A stretch of DNA of 64,000 bases from Nannocystis sp. (GTDB lineage: Bacteria; Myxococcota_A; Polyangia; Nannocystales; Nannocystaceae), in contig NZ_JADJNN010000011.1 of the NCBI RefSeq assembly GCF_016714285.1, positions 248,001 through 312,000 on the forward strand, read 5' to 3'. Position 1 is the stretch's first letter, and each line of letters opens with the position of its first letter. The notes beneath the pieces were generated by a model, which made no database searches, had not been told where the DNA came from, and worked only from the letters and a program-made list of their open reading frames with translations. Made by a program: the position numbers and the translations under genes. Of the stretch, positions 27,725-36,849 are shown in pieces.

Positions 27725-29185
27725 GTGTCGCTGTTCCCCTGCCTCGCCGCGCCCGACGATCGCCCGCTGCTCACCGTCGACGCCACCACCCTCACGGCCC
27801 GCGACCTCCTCGCTGCCGCTGCCCGTCACGCCGCCTTCCTCGCCGCCGCCGACATCCATCCCGGCGATCACATCGGCGTGTGGACGCAGCCCCACCTGCA
27901 CACCCCCGTCGCCCTCGCCGCCAACGCCCTCTGTGGCGTCGTCAGCGTCCCGCTGAACCCCAAGCTCGGCGCCCGCGAGGCGGCCCATGTCGCCGCGGAC
28001 GCCGCCCCACGCCTGTGCCTCGCGGCCGCCCCCGACGAGCTCCCCGTCGGTCCGCTCGGTCGCGCCGCCGCCCTCGCTCACCTGTCCGATCGCACCTGTC
28101 CGATCGCACCTGTCCCCGGGACCAGCCCCGGCCCGCTGCTGATCCTCTATACCTCCGGCACCACCGGCGCCCCCAAGGGCGCCGTCCTGTCCGCCGCCGC
28201 GATCACCAGCAACCTCGACGCCCTCGCCCACGCCTGGGACTGGCGCCCCGGCGACACCGTCCTGCACGCGCTGCCGCTGTTCCACGTCCACGGCCTCGTG
28301 CTCGGCTGGTTCGGCAGCCTGCGGGTCGGCGGCCGCCTGCACTGGCAGCCGCGCTTCGACCCCGCAGCCCTCGCCGCAGCCCTCCCCGGCGCCATCCTCT
28401 TCGCCGTCCCGACCATGTTCCATCGCCTCGCCGACGCCGCCGAGCACGACCCCACCATCGCCTCCGCGCTCCGCCTCGCGCGGCTCCTGATCTCCGGCTC
28501 CGCCGCCCTCCCCCTGCGCGAGCACCAACGGATCTCGGCCCTCGCCGGCCGCGGCGTGTACGAGCGCTACGGCCTCACCGAGACCCTGATCAACTGCGCC
28601 GTCCCCGTCACCGGCCCGCCGCAGCCGGGCCGCGTCGGGCCCCCACTCCCCGGCGTCGAATTAAACCTTTGCGACGACGACCACCGCCCCCTCGCCACCG
28701 GCGACGATCAGACCATCGGCGAGATCGCCGTCCGCGGCCCCAACCTCTTCTCGAACTACCTCAACAACCCCACCGCCACCGCCGCCGTGCGCGACGCCGA
28801 CGGCTGGTTCTACACCGGCGACCTCGCCACCCGCGACGCCGCCGGCTCGCTGCGCATCGTCGGCCGCCGCGCGACCGACCTGATCAAGAGCGGCGGCTTC
28901 AAGATCGGCGCCGGCGAGATCGAGGCCTGCCTCGCCGAGCACCCCGAGGTCTGCGAGGTCGCCGTCGTCGGCGCCCCCGACCCCGACCTCGGCGAGCGCA
29001 TCGTCGCCTTCGTCGTCGCCCGCGACCCCGCGGCCCCGCCCAGCGCCGCGGCCCTGTGCGACTTGGTGGCCGCCGCTCTCGCCCCGCACAAGCGCCCGCG
29101 CGCCGTCCACTTCGTCGCCGAGCTCCCGCGCAACGCCATGGGCAAGCTCCTCAAAGCAGAGCTGCGCGCCCGCCTCGAGCCCTAG
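27725..29185 (+). CDS. AMP-forming acyl-CoA synthetase (malonyl-CoA synthetase-like)
   Basis: This 486-residue enzyme starts at GTG. It belongs to the ANL superfamily, activating a carboxylate as acyl-AMP and then acyl-CoA. Motifs are LLILYTSGTTGAPKGA (P-loop), YERYGLTET, GWFYTGDLATRD, VGRRATDLIKSGGFKIGAGEIE (hinge) and the catalytic lysine in NAMGKLLKAELR. Its compact size and GGFKIGAGEIE hinge resemble malonyl/methylmalonyl-CoA synthetases, but specificity is not proven. A 14-base triple repeat (28080-28123) related to the dispersed palindrome is translated in frame before the P-loop as HLSDRTCPIAPVPGTSPG. It is convergent with the hydroxyacyl-CoA dehydrogenase, suggesting shared acyl-CoA metabolism. 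Confidence 0.83.
   Translation: MSLFPCLAAPDDRPLLTVDATTLTARDLLAAAARHAAFLAAADIHPGDHIGVWTQPHLHTPVALAANALCGVVSVPLNPKLGAREAAHVAADAAPRLCLAAAPDELPVGPLGRAAALAHLSDRTCPIAPVPGTSPGPLLILYTSGTTGAPKGAVLSAAAITSNLDALAHAWDWRPGDTVLHALPLFHVHGLVLGWFGSLRVGGRLHWQPRFDPAALAAALPGAILFAVPTMFHRLADAAEHDPTIASALRLARLLISGSAALPLREHQRISALAGRGVYERYGLTETLINCAVPVTGPPQPGRVGPPLPGVELNLCDDDHRPLATGDDQTIGEIAVRGPNLFSNYLNNPTATAAVRDADGWFYTGDLATRDAAGSLRIVGRRATDLIKSGGFKIGAGEIEACLAEHPEVCEVAVVGAPDPDLGERIVAFVVARDPAAPPSAAALCDLVAAALAPHKRPRAVHFVAELPRNAMGKLLKAELRARLEP
28080..28123 (+). repeat. Triple 14-base repeat related to dispersed palindrome
   Basis: Two exact copies of ACCTGTCCGATCGC (28080-28093, 28094-28107) are followed by a third unit reading ACCTGTCCCCGGGACC (28108-28123), which completes the palindrome. 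The array is coding. Because 14 is not a multiple of 3, each copy is read in a different frame, so gain or loss of one copy would break the acyl-CoA synthetase. Confidence 0.6.
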
Positions 29186-29201
29186 CTACTCGTTCAGCCC
29201 C

Positions 29202-30065
29202 TCACCACGTATAAAAGCCCTGGCCCGACTTCTTGCCCAGCTTGCCCTCCGCGACCATGCGGCGCAGCAGCTCCGGCGGCCGGAAATGGGCCCCCTCGCG
29301 CAGGTGCTCGCACAGGTACTCGGCGATGCTGAGCCGCACGTCGAGCCCGACCAGGTCGGTCAGGCGCAGCGGCCCCATCGGGAAGCCGTAGCCGAGGCAC
29401 ATCGCCTTGTCGATGTCCTCCGCCGACGCGACCCCCTCCTCGAGCATGCGGATCGCCTCGAGCCCGATCACCAGCCCGAGCCGCGAGGTCGCGAAGCCCG
29501 GCGAGTCCTTGACGACGATGCAGTCCTTCCCGACCAGCGCGCCGAAGCGCTGCACCGCCGCCAGCGTCTCCGCCGAGGTCGACGGCGTCACCACGATCTC
29601 GAGCAGCCGCATCACGTGCACCGGATTAAAGAAGTGCGTCCCGATCACCCGCTCCGGGTGCGGCAGCGTGGCCGCGAGCACCGACAGCGACAGCGAGCTG
29701 GTGTTGCTGGCCAGGATCGCCGCCGGCCCGGCGATGTCCGCCACGTCCTGGAACAGCGAGCGCTTGAGCTCGAGCTTCTCCGGCACCGCCTCGATCACCA
29801 GGTCCGCCCCGGCCACCGCCGCCGCCAGCTCCGACTCGCCGCGCAGGTGCTCCAGCGCCGCGCTGCGCTGCTCCGGCGTCAGCTTGCCGCGCTGCACCCC
29901 GACGTCGAGGTTGGCGGCGATCTTGGCCAGACCGGCGTCGACCAGCTCGCGGCGGACGTCGTAGAGGCGGGTCGTGAGGCCGGCGACGGCGCACACGTGG
30001 GCGATGCCGTGGCCCATCGTGCCGGCGCCGATCACCGCGACTGTGCTCAGGGTCGAGGTCGTCAT
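29202..30065 (-). CDS. 3-hydroxybutyryl-CoA dehydrogenase
   Basis: This 287-residue protein starts MTTSTLSTVAVIGAGTMG. It oxidises 3-hydroxyacyl-CoA with NAD(P) or runs the reverse reaction. The Rossmann motif GAGTMGHGIAHVCA is at residues ~12-25, the acidic DLVIEAVPEKLELK segment follows, and the catalytic Ser/His region is SNTSSLSLSVLA and GTHFFNPVHVM. The C-terminal helical domain (DSPGFATSRL, LGYGFPMGPLRLTDLVGLDV) is complete. Size and motifs match the short monofunctional Hbd type rather than FadB. It is convergent with the acyl-CoA synthetase, 16 bases apart. Confidence 0.9.
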   Translation of the reverse strand: MTTSTLSTVAVIGAGTMGHGIAHVCAVAGLTTRLYDVRRELVDAGLAKIAANLDVGVQRGKLTPEQRSAALEHLRGESELAAAVAGADLVIEAVPEKLELKRSLFQDVADIAGPAAILASNTSSLSLSVLAATLPHPERVIGTHFFNPVHVMRLLEIVVTPSTSAETLAAVQRFGALVGKDCIVVKDSPGFATSRLGLVIGLEAIRMLEEGVASAEDIDKAMCLGYGFPMGPLRLTDLVGLDVRLSIAEYLCEHLREGAHFRPPELLRRMVAEGKLGKKSGQGFYTW

Positions 30066-30090
30066 GCGGCCGCGAGCATACTCGTGACGC

Positions 30091-30122
30091 AAAAAAAAAG
30101 ACGCCGGCGTGGCGCCGGCGTC
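30091..30122 (-). terminator. Rho-independent terminator after tRNA-Leu
   Basis: On the minus strand a perfect 10-bp stem GACGCCGGCG / CGCCGGCGTC with a 3-base loop is followed directly by nine T residues (A-run at 30091-30099 on the plus strand). It lies 19 bases downstream of the tRNA-Leu gene and should end that transcript before the dehydrogenase gene. Confidence 0.9.
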
Positions 30123-30141
30123 TGGTCTGCCCGAAGGCTTG

Positions 30142-30223
30142 TGCGAGGAGGGGGACTCGAACCCCCACAGGTCGCCCCGCTAGATCCTTAGTCTAGTGCG
30201 TCTACCAATTCCGCCATCCTCGC
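30142..30223 (-). tRNA. tRNA-Leu, anticodon AAG
   Basis: This is a class II tRNA read on the minus strand. The acceptor GCGAGGA pairs with TCCTCGC, discriminator A at 30142, and CCA is not encoded. The D arm is GCG-GAATTGGTAGA-CGC, the anticodon stem CTAGA/TCTAG with loop CTAAGGA, followed by a long variable arm and T arm GGGGG-TTCGAGT-CCCCC. The anticodon is AAG (A34 at 30189), which is unusual in bacteria, where leucine CUY codons are normally read by GAG. If real, A34 would need TadA-type conversion to inosine. A single base (A34 to T) would make it the ordinary UAG species. It lies downstream of pyruvate kinase on the same strand. Confidence 0.9.
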
Positions 30224-30275
30224 AGAGGCTCTTGGCTTCCCCGCCGCGGAAGACCGCGAAGGGATGGAGTGGGTA

Positions 30276-31733
<1,458 letters not shown>

Positions 31734-31812
31734 GGCGCGCATGATGCCACAAGCCCCACACCCCCGGGCGACCGCCGTTCGCGCGCCACTTCATGTTAAG
31801 GTCCCTCCCCGC

Positions 31813-32775
31813 ATGCAGTACACCCAGCTCGGCCGCAGCGGTCTCGTCGTCTCCCGCATCGGCCTCGGCTGCATGAGTTACGGCAGTCCCGCGTGGCGGC
31901 CATGGGTGCTCGACGAGGCCGCAGCGCAGCCCTTCTTTCGCCATGCGATCGAGGCCGGCATCAACTTCTTCGACACCGCCGACATGTACTCGCAGGGCGT
32001 CAGCGAGGAGATCGCCGGCCGCGCCCTCGCGACCTACGGCCGCCGCGACGAGCTCGTCATCGCCACCAAGGTGCACTACCCGATGGGCGACGGCCCCAAC
32101 ATGGCCGGCCTCTCGCGCAAGCACATCGTGCAGGCCTGCGAGGCCAGCCTGCGCCGCCTCGGCGTCGACGCGATCGACCTCTACCAGGTCCACCGCCTCG
32201 ACCCGCGCGTCCCGATCGACGAGACCCTCGGCGCCCTCGACCAGCTCGTCCAGCAGGGCAAGGTCCGCTACCTCGGCGCCGGCTCCTGCGCCGCCTGGCG
32301 CCTCATGCAGGCCCTCGCCCGCGCCGACGCCCGCGGCCTGCACCGCTTCGTCAGCATCCAGAACCACTACAACCTGCTCTACCGCGAAGAGGAGCGCGAC
32401 ATGCTCCCGCTGTGCCGCGACGAGGGCCTCGGCGTCGTCCCGTGGTCGCCGCTGGCCCGCGGCCGCCTCGCCGGCGCCACCGCCACGGCCCGCAGCGCCA
32501 GCGACCAGCTCACCCCGCAGCTCTACGACCACCCCGGCGACGCCGCCGTGATCGCCGCCAACCTCGCGCTCGCGCAGACCCGCGGCGTCACCCCGGCCGA
32601 GACGGCCCTCGCCTGGCTGCTCCACCAGCCCGGCGTCAGCGCGCCGATCGTCGGCGCCACCAAACTCCACCACCTCGACGCGGCCCTGCGCGCCGTCGAT
32701 CTCCGGCTTCACGCCGACGAGCTCGCCACCCTCGAATCCCCCTACCAACCGCACGCCGTCCGCGGCTTCGCCTGA
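31813..32775 (+). CDS. Aldo/keto reductase
   Basis: This 320-residue NADPH-dependent oxidoreductase has a TIM barrel. The catalytic tetrad is visible: Asp54 and Tyr59 in FFDTADMYSQG, Lys86 in IATKVHY, and His127 in YQVHRLD. The C-terminal NADP segment SAPIVGATKLHHLDAAL fits the AKR12/13-like group. The substrate is unknown. It is divergent from pyruvate kinase and lies 15 bases before the SMR exporter gene, so the two are probably co-transcribed. Confidence 0.9.
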   Translation: MQYTQLGRSGLVVSRIGLGCMSYGSPAWRPWVLDEAAAQPFFRHAIEAGINFFDTADMYSQGVSEEIAGRALATYGRRDELVIATKVHYPMGDGPNMAGLSRKHIVQACEASLRRLGVDAIDLYQVHRLDPRVPIDETLGALDQLVQQGKVRYLGAGSCAAWRLMQALARADARGLHRFVSIQNHYNLLYREEERDMLPLCRDEGLGVVPWSPLARGRLAGATATARSASDQLTPQLYDHPGDAAVIAANLALAQTRGVTPAETALAWLLHQPGVSAPIVGATKLHHLDAALRAVDLRLHADELATLESPYQPHAVRGFA

Positions 32776-32790
32776 TCACCCCGGAGCAGC

Positions 32791-33111
32791 ATGCCCTGGA
32801 TCTATCTCTGCATCGCCGGTCTGCTCGAGGTCGGCTGGGCCGTCGGCATGAAGCTCAGCGACGGTTTTAAAAAGCCCGCCATCGCCGCGCCGACCGTCGT
32901 CGGCATGATCCTCAGCTTCTACTTCCTCGCCCTCGCCCTGCGCACCCTGCCGCTCGGCACCGCCTACGCGACCTGGACCGGCATCGGCGCGCTCGGCACG
33001 ATCGTCGTCGGCATGATCTGGTTCGACGAGCCCTTCGGCTGGGCCCGCGTGCTGTTCGCCTCGATGGCGATCGCCGGCCTCGCCGGCCTCAAAGCCACGT
33101 CGGGGCACTGA
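32791..33111 (+). CDS. SMR-family exporter of the SugE/Gdx type
   Basis: This 106-residue inner-membrane protein has four helices. Glu13, the proton/substrate-coupling residue of small multidrug resistance transporters, is in AGLLEVGWAVGMKLSDGFKKP. The GMK-x-SDGF segment after helix 1 is characteristic of the SugE/Gdx subgroup, whose studied members export guanidinium. The GTAYATWTGIGALGT motif of helix 3 is also present. No room is left upstream for a guanidine riboswitch, since the aldo/keto reductase ends 15 bases earlier. Confidence 0.85.
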   Translation: MPWIYLCIAGLLEVGWAVGMKLSDGFKKPAIAAPTVVGMILSFYFLALALRTLPLGTAYATWTGIGALGTIVVGMIWFDEPFGWARVLFASMAIAGLAGLKATSGH

Positions 33112-33207
33112 CGCGCCGCCCAAGTGGCGTCCTCGCTCCCTCCGCCGCTCCGGCACCCCACCATCGCTCACACGCCAGCGCCAGCGCCCCTCTGTTATCG
33201 TCCGACC

Positions 33208-33924
33208 ATGCGCACGCTCTCCGCACTCCTCACCCTCGCCACGCTCACCCTCGCCTGCGACAAGGGCGACAGCACCGGCAGCGGCGAGGGCAGCAGCAGC
33301 GGCGCCACCGCGGCCACCGCAGCCAGTGCCACAACCGGCGACGTCCCGACCACCGCCGGCCCGGACACCAGCCCCACGACCAGCGACGCGACCGGCGATG
33401 CGACCTCCGGCAACCCGACCGGCGACCCGACCGGCAACCCGACCGGCGACCCGACCGGCACCACGACCGGCGACCCGACTGGCGACCCGACTGGCAACCC
33501 GACTGGCGACCCCACTGGAAACCCGACCGGCGACCCGACTGGCGACCCCGACGAGGCCGCCACGCAGCTGTGCGTCGACACCATCAACATGTACCGCGCC
33601 ACCCTCGGCCTCCCGCCCTACGCCCGCTGGACCGACGCCGAGGTCTGCTCCGACGGCGAGGCCGCGATGGACGGCGCCTCCGGCAACCCGCACGGCGCCT
33701 TCGGCATGTGCGGCGAGTCCGCCCAGAACGAGTGCCCCGGCTGGCCCGGTCCGCCCGAGTCCATGATCACCGGCTGCCTCGAGCTCATGTGGGCCGAGGG
33801 CCCCGGCGAGGACTTCAACCTCCACGGCCACTACATCAACATGAGCAGCACCCAATACACACAGGTCGCCTGCGGCTTCGCCGACGGCATGAACGGCGTG
33901 TGGGCGGTCCAGAACTTCAAGTGA
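33208..33924 (+). CDS. Lipoprotein with CAP/SCP-like domain
   Basis: This 238-residue lipoprotein starts MRTLSALLTLATLTLAC. Its linker carries a minisatellite-encoded GDPTGNPT repeat (DNA repeat roughly 33415-33550). The C-terminal ~125 residues look like a compact CAP/SCP domain: CVDTINMYRATLGLPPYARW at the start, then HGHYINMSSTQYTQVACGFADG and GVWAVQNF at the end. These match the CAP helix-1 and the GHY/qv-C-x-FA motifs. CAP proteins are secreted; bacterial ones have poorly defined roles. It lies 96 bases after the SMR gene. Confidence 0.8.
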   Translation: MRTLSALLTLATLTLACDKGDSTGSGEGSSSGATAATAASATTGDVPTTAGPDTSPTTSDATGDATSGNPTGDPTGNPTGDPTGTTTGDPTGDPTGNPTGDPTGNPTGDPTGDPDEAATQLCVDTINMYRATLGLPPYARWTDAEVCSDGEAAMDGASGNPHGAFGMCGESAQNECPGWPGPPESMITGCLELMWAEGPGEDFNLHGHYINMSSTQYTQVACGFADGMNGVWAVQNFK

Positions 33925-33967
33925 CCCGCCGCCCCGCGGCGGCCCGCCCCGGGTATCCTCCGCGGCG

Positions 33968-35248
33968 GTGCCCCTCGACCTCTTCGCCGTCACACAACCT
34001 GGCCTCGAGGACATCTGCGCCGCCGAGCTCGCCGAGCTCGGCCTCGTCGGGCAGATCGTCCCCGGCGGCGTAAGCTTCGCCGGCGAGCTCGCCGACCTCG
34101 CCGCCGCCAACCTGCGCCTGGGCGTCGCCACCCGCGTGCTCGTCCGCGTCGGCGAGTTCCGGGCCCCCGGCTTCCCCGAGCTGCACGCCCACGCCGCCCG
34201 CCTGCCGTGGGAGCGCTTCCTCTCCCCCACCGCCACGCCGCGCGTCTGCTGCCTCGTCAGCGCCCGCAAGTCCCGCCTCTACCACACCGTCGGCATCGCC
34301 GAGCGCGTCGTCCGCGGCCTCGGCGAGCGCCTCGGCGTCGCCGCCGAGCTGGTCCCCGCGAGCGACGACGACGCCGACGCCGAGACCACCGTCGCCGCCC
34401 TCCGCGTCCACGTCCGCCTCGAGCGCGACCGCTGCACCGTCAGCGTCGACAGCTCCGGCGAACCCCTCCACCGCCGCGGCTACCGCCTCGCCCTCGCCCG
34501 CGCCCCGCTGCGCCCGACCCTCGCCGCCGCCATGCTGCGCGCCGCCGGCTGGCACCCCGGCGAGCCCCTCCTCGACCCGATGTGCGGCAGCGGCACGATC
34601 GTGATCGAGGCCGCCCGCCGCGCCTGCGGCCGCGCCCCCGGCAGCGACCGCAGCTTCGCCTTCCTCACCTGGCCCGGCTTCGCCGGCCCCGCCGCCCTCG
34701 CCCAGGCCCGCGCCGCAGCACCTGGCCCCAATTCAAACCTGTCCCCCGAGACACCCGACATGTCCCCAGGGACATCTCCACTCGACCTGTCCCCAGGGAC
34801 ACCCGACATGTCCCCAGGGACACCCCAGATCAACCTGTCCCCCGGGACATCCGACCTGTCCCAATGGACACCCCCGATCATCGTCGGCTCCGACCGCGAC
34901 CCCGGCGCGATCGAGGCCGCCCGCGCCAACGCGGCCCGTGCCGGCGTCGCCGCGCTGGTCACCCTCGCCGTGCGCCCGCTGTCCGCCTGCGAACCCCTCC
35001 GCGGGCCCAGCCCCGGCCTGGTGATCTGCAACCCGCCCTACGGCGTCCGCGTCGGCAAGCGCGGCCCCCTGCGCGACCTCTACGCCCAGCTCGGACATGT
35101 CCTCCGGGACAGGTTCCCGGGCGCCCGCGTCGCCCTGCTGTGCGGCGACGATCTATGGCGCCACTGCGGCCTGCCGCTGCAGATCGCCCGCACCCTGCAC
35201 AACGGCGGCCTGCCAGTGCAGCTGGTCCTGGGCCGCGTCCCCGCGTAA
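33968..35248 (+). CDS. THUMP-domain RNA N2-guanine methyltransferase-like protein with in-frame repeat insertion
   Basis: This 426-residue protein starts at GTG. The N-terminal ~160 residues form a THUMP-type RNA-binding region. The C-terminal Rossmann methyltransferase has motif I DPMCGSGTIVIEAA, acidic motif VGSDRDPGAIEAARANA and catalytic VICNPPYGVRVGK, as in RlmL-N and Trm14 enzymes that make m2G in rRNA or tRNA. Between motif I and the next strand lies a foreign-looking stretch, DMSPGTSPLDLSPGTPDMSP and so on (~258-303). It is encoded by six copies of the dispersed palindrome spaced 21, 27, 21, 27 and 21 bases, always in frame. It would form an extended Pro/Ser surface loop. A further copy (35093-35114) lies near the end. 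Confidence 0.85.
   Translation: MPLDLFAVTQPGLEDICAAELAELGLVGQIVPGGVSFAGELADLAAANLRLGVATRVLVRVGEFRAPGFPELHAHAARLPWERFLSPTATPRVCCLVSARKSRLYHTVGIAERVVRGLGERLGVAAELVPASDDDADAETTVAALRVHVRLERDRCTVSVDSSGEPLHRRGYRLALARAPLRPTLAAAMLRAAGWHPGEPLLDPMCGSGTIVIEAARRACGRAPGSDRSFAFLTWPGFAGPAALAQARAAAPGPNSNLSPETPDMSPGTSPLDLSPGTPDMSPGTPQINLSPGTSDLSQWTPPIIVGSDRDPGAIEAARANAARAGVAALVTLAVRPLSACEPLRGPSPGLVICNPPYGVRVGKRGPLRDLYAQLGHVLRDRFPGARVALLCGDDLWRHCGLPLQIARTLHNGGLPVQLVLGRVPA
34737..34877 (+). repeat. In-frame array of six dispersed palindromes
   Basis: Six copies of the form ACMTGTCCC-N2-GGGACA begin (TGTCC) at 34740, 34761, 34788, 34809, 34836 and 34857. The spacings alternate 21 and 27 bases, implying a 48-base higher unit repeated about 2.5 times. 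All spacings are multiples of three, so the methyltransferase frame is kept. Copies 2 to 4 are near identical; the first and last are degenerate. Confidence 0.85.
35093..35114. repeat. Copy of dispersed palindrome (in methyltransferase gene)
   Basis: ACATGTCC-TCCG-GGACAGGT at 35095-35114 is one of the best-preserved copies. It is coding, about 130 bases before the methyltransferase stop. Confidence 0.5.
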
Positions 35249-35298
35249 TCGCGCAGGGCCCCGTCAGCCCCCGCGCGACCGGGTGTACCCTCGCGCGC

Positions 35299-35805
35299 AT
35301 GTACCACGAATTCTTCGCCCAGATGCGCAAGCAGCTCGCTCAACTCGGCACCTGGCTCGACGCCGCGGCCGCCCACGCCAGGGCCAACGACATCGACCCG
35401 GCCGAGCTCCTGCAGCTGCGCCTCGCCCCCGACCAGTTCCCCTTCGTCCGCCAGGTCCAGATCAGCTGCGACACCCTCAAGCTGGCCGCCTCCCGCCTCG
35501 CCGGCAAAGAGGCGCCCAGCCACCCCGACACCGAAACCTCCCTCGACGAGCTCCACGCCCGCGTCCGCACGGTCCTCGCCTACCTCGATCAGTTCACCCC
35601 GCACGACTTCGCCGACGCCGCCCACCGCGTCATCAGCCAGCCGCGCTGGGAGGGCAAGGTCATGAGCGGCGCCGACTACTTCCGCGAGCACGCCCTGCCC
35701 AACTTCTACTTCCACCTCACCCACAGCTACGCGCTCCTGCGCCACCGCGGCGTCCCGCTCGGCAAGCGCGACTACCTCGGCCCGCTCAGCCTCCACCTGC
35801 CCTGA
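35299..35805 (+). CDS. DUF1993 family protein
   Basis: This 168-residue cytoplasmic protein starts MYHEFFAQMRKQL. It matches the DUF1993 family over its full length: HHEFF-type N-terminus, LRLAPDQFPFVRQVQISCDTLK, and a C-terminal PNFYFHLTHSYALLRHRGVPLGKRDYLG. The fold is a DinB-like four-helix bundle and the function is unknown. It lies 50 bases after the methyltransferase and 24 bases before corA, all on the plus strand, so one transcript is plausible. Confidence 0.85.
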   Translation: MYHEFFAQMRKQLAQLGTWLDAAAAHARANDIDPAELLQLRLAPDQFPFVRQVQISCDTLKLAASRLAGKEAPSHPDTETSLDELHARVRTVLAYLDQFTPHDFADAAHRVISQPRWEGKVMSGADYFREHALPNFYFHLTHSYALLRHRGVPLGKRDYLGPLSLHLP

Positions 35806-35829
35806 TCTCCGCGTGATACGCTCGCGGCC

Positions 35830-36810
35830 GTGTTCACGCTCCATGTCTTCCACGCGCAGCACGGCCACTCGCTCGAGAAAGACCTCAGCCGCATCGCGGC
35901 CCTGCGCGAAGACCCGGAGATCACGATCTGGCTCGACCTCGACGGGCCGAGCGAGGCCGAGGCGCGGGTGCTCAGCGACGCCTTCCACTTCCACCCGCTG
36001 GCCATCGAGGACACCCTCCAAGATTATGGGCACCCGAAGATCGACACCTTCGAGGACCACGTCTTCATCATCGTCCACGGCATCGACTTCTCCCGCCTCA
36101 ACCTCGACAAGACCCTCGACGTCCACACCCTCGAGCTCGACCTCTTCATCGGCCCCCGCTACGTCGTCACCCACCACGGCGACCCGGCCCTGAGATCGAT
36201 CCAGGACCTGCACAAGGACGTGTGCGAGGCCGGCCACCGCCCGTGGACCGCGGTCCGCATCCTCCACCGAATGCTCGACCGCCTGGTCGACAACTTCCTC
36301 CCGGTGATGGACCAGATCGGCTGCAAGCTCGAGGCCCTCGAGGACAACATCATCCACAACCCCGCCCCCGACCTGCTGGAGCAGGTGCTCGAGGCCAAGA
36401 AGTCGATCCAGCGGATCCGCCGCATGACCGCCCACCAGCGGCTCATCCTCGAGTCCCTCGCCCGCGGCCACCTGGAGCTCATCCCGCGCGAGAGCCTGGC
36501 CTTCTTCCGCGACATCTATGATCACTTCGTCCGCGTCGCCGACCTCGCCGAGGCCTACCGCGAGGGCGCCCAGTCGGCCGTCGAAGCCTACCTGTCGATG
36601 TCGGCCAACAAGACCAACGACATCATGAAGGTGCTCACCCAGATCTCCACGATCATGCTCCCACTCACCTTCATCGCCGGCATCTACGGCATGAACTTCG
36701 ACCACATGCCCGAGCTCCACTGGGTCCTCGGCTACCCCTTCGCCGTCAGCCTGATGTTCGTGACGGCGGTGGCGCTGCTGGTGTGGTTCCGCCGCAGGCG
36801 GTGGTTGTAG
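35830..36810 (+). CDS. corA: CorA-type Mg2+/Co2+ transport protein
   Basis: This 326-residue protein starts at GTG. CorA channels move Mg2+ (also Co2+, Ni2+) across the inner membrane as pentamers. The N-terminal cytoplasmic funnel contains HFHPLAIEDTLQDYGHPKID, long helices follow, and the two C-terminal membrane helices carry the selectivity signature YGMNF (FIAGIYGMNFDHMPE). The basic end FRRRRWL is cytoplasmic. It is convergent with the lipoprotein at 36850; a 22-bp perfect palindrome separates them. Confidence 0.92.
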   Translation: MFTLHVFHAQHGHSLEKDLSRIAALREDPEITIWLDLDGPSEAEARVLSDAFHFHPLAIEDTLQDYGHPKIDTFEDHVFIIVHGIDFSRLNLDKTLDVHTLELDLFIGPRYVVTHHGDPALRSIQDLHKDVCEAGHRPWTAVRILHRMLDRLVDNFLPVMDQIGCKLEALEDNIIHNPAPDLLEQVLEAKKSIQRIRRMTAHQRLILESLARGHLELIPRESLAFFRDIYDHFVRVADLAEAYREGAQSAVEAYLSMSANKTNDIMKVLTQISTIMLPLTFIAGIYGMNFDHMPELHWVLGYPFAVSLMFVTAVALLVWFRRRRWL

Positions 36811-36820
36811 CGACGCTGTC

Positions 36821-36842
36821 CGCCGCGTGGGCCCACGCGGCG
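36821..36842. terminator. Perfect 22-bp palindrome between convergent genes
   Basis: CGCCGCGTGGG followed by its exact reverse complement lies between the ends of corA (36810) and the minus-strand lipoprotein (36850). There is no T-run, but position and symmetry suit a shared hairpin at the ends of two converging transcripts. Confidence 0.5.
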
Positions 36843-36849
36843 ACTCGAT

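Noticed and set aside
32776..32790. Guanidine riboswitch before the SMR exporter gene
   Set aside because: Only 15 bases separate the preceding stop from the start codon, too short for any riboswitch.
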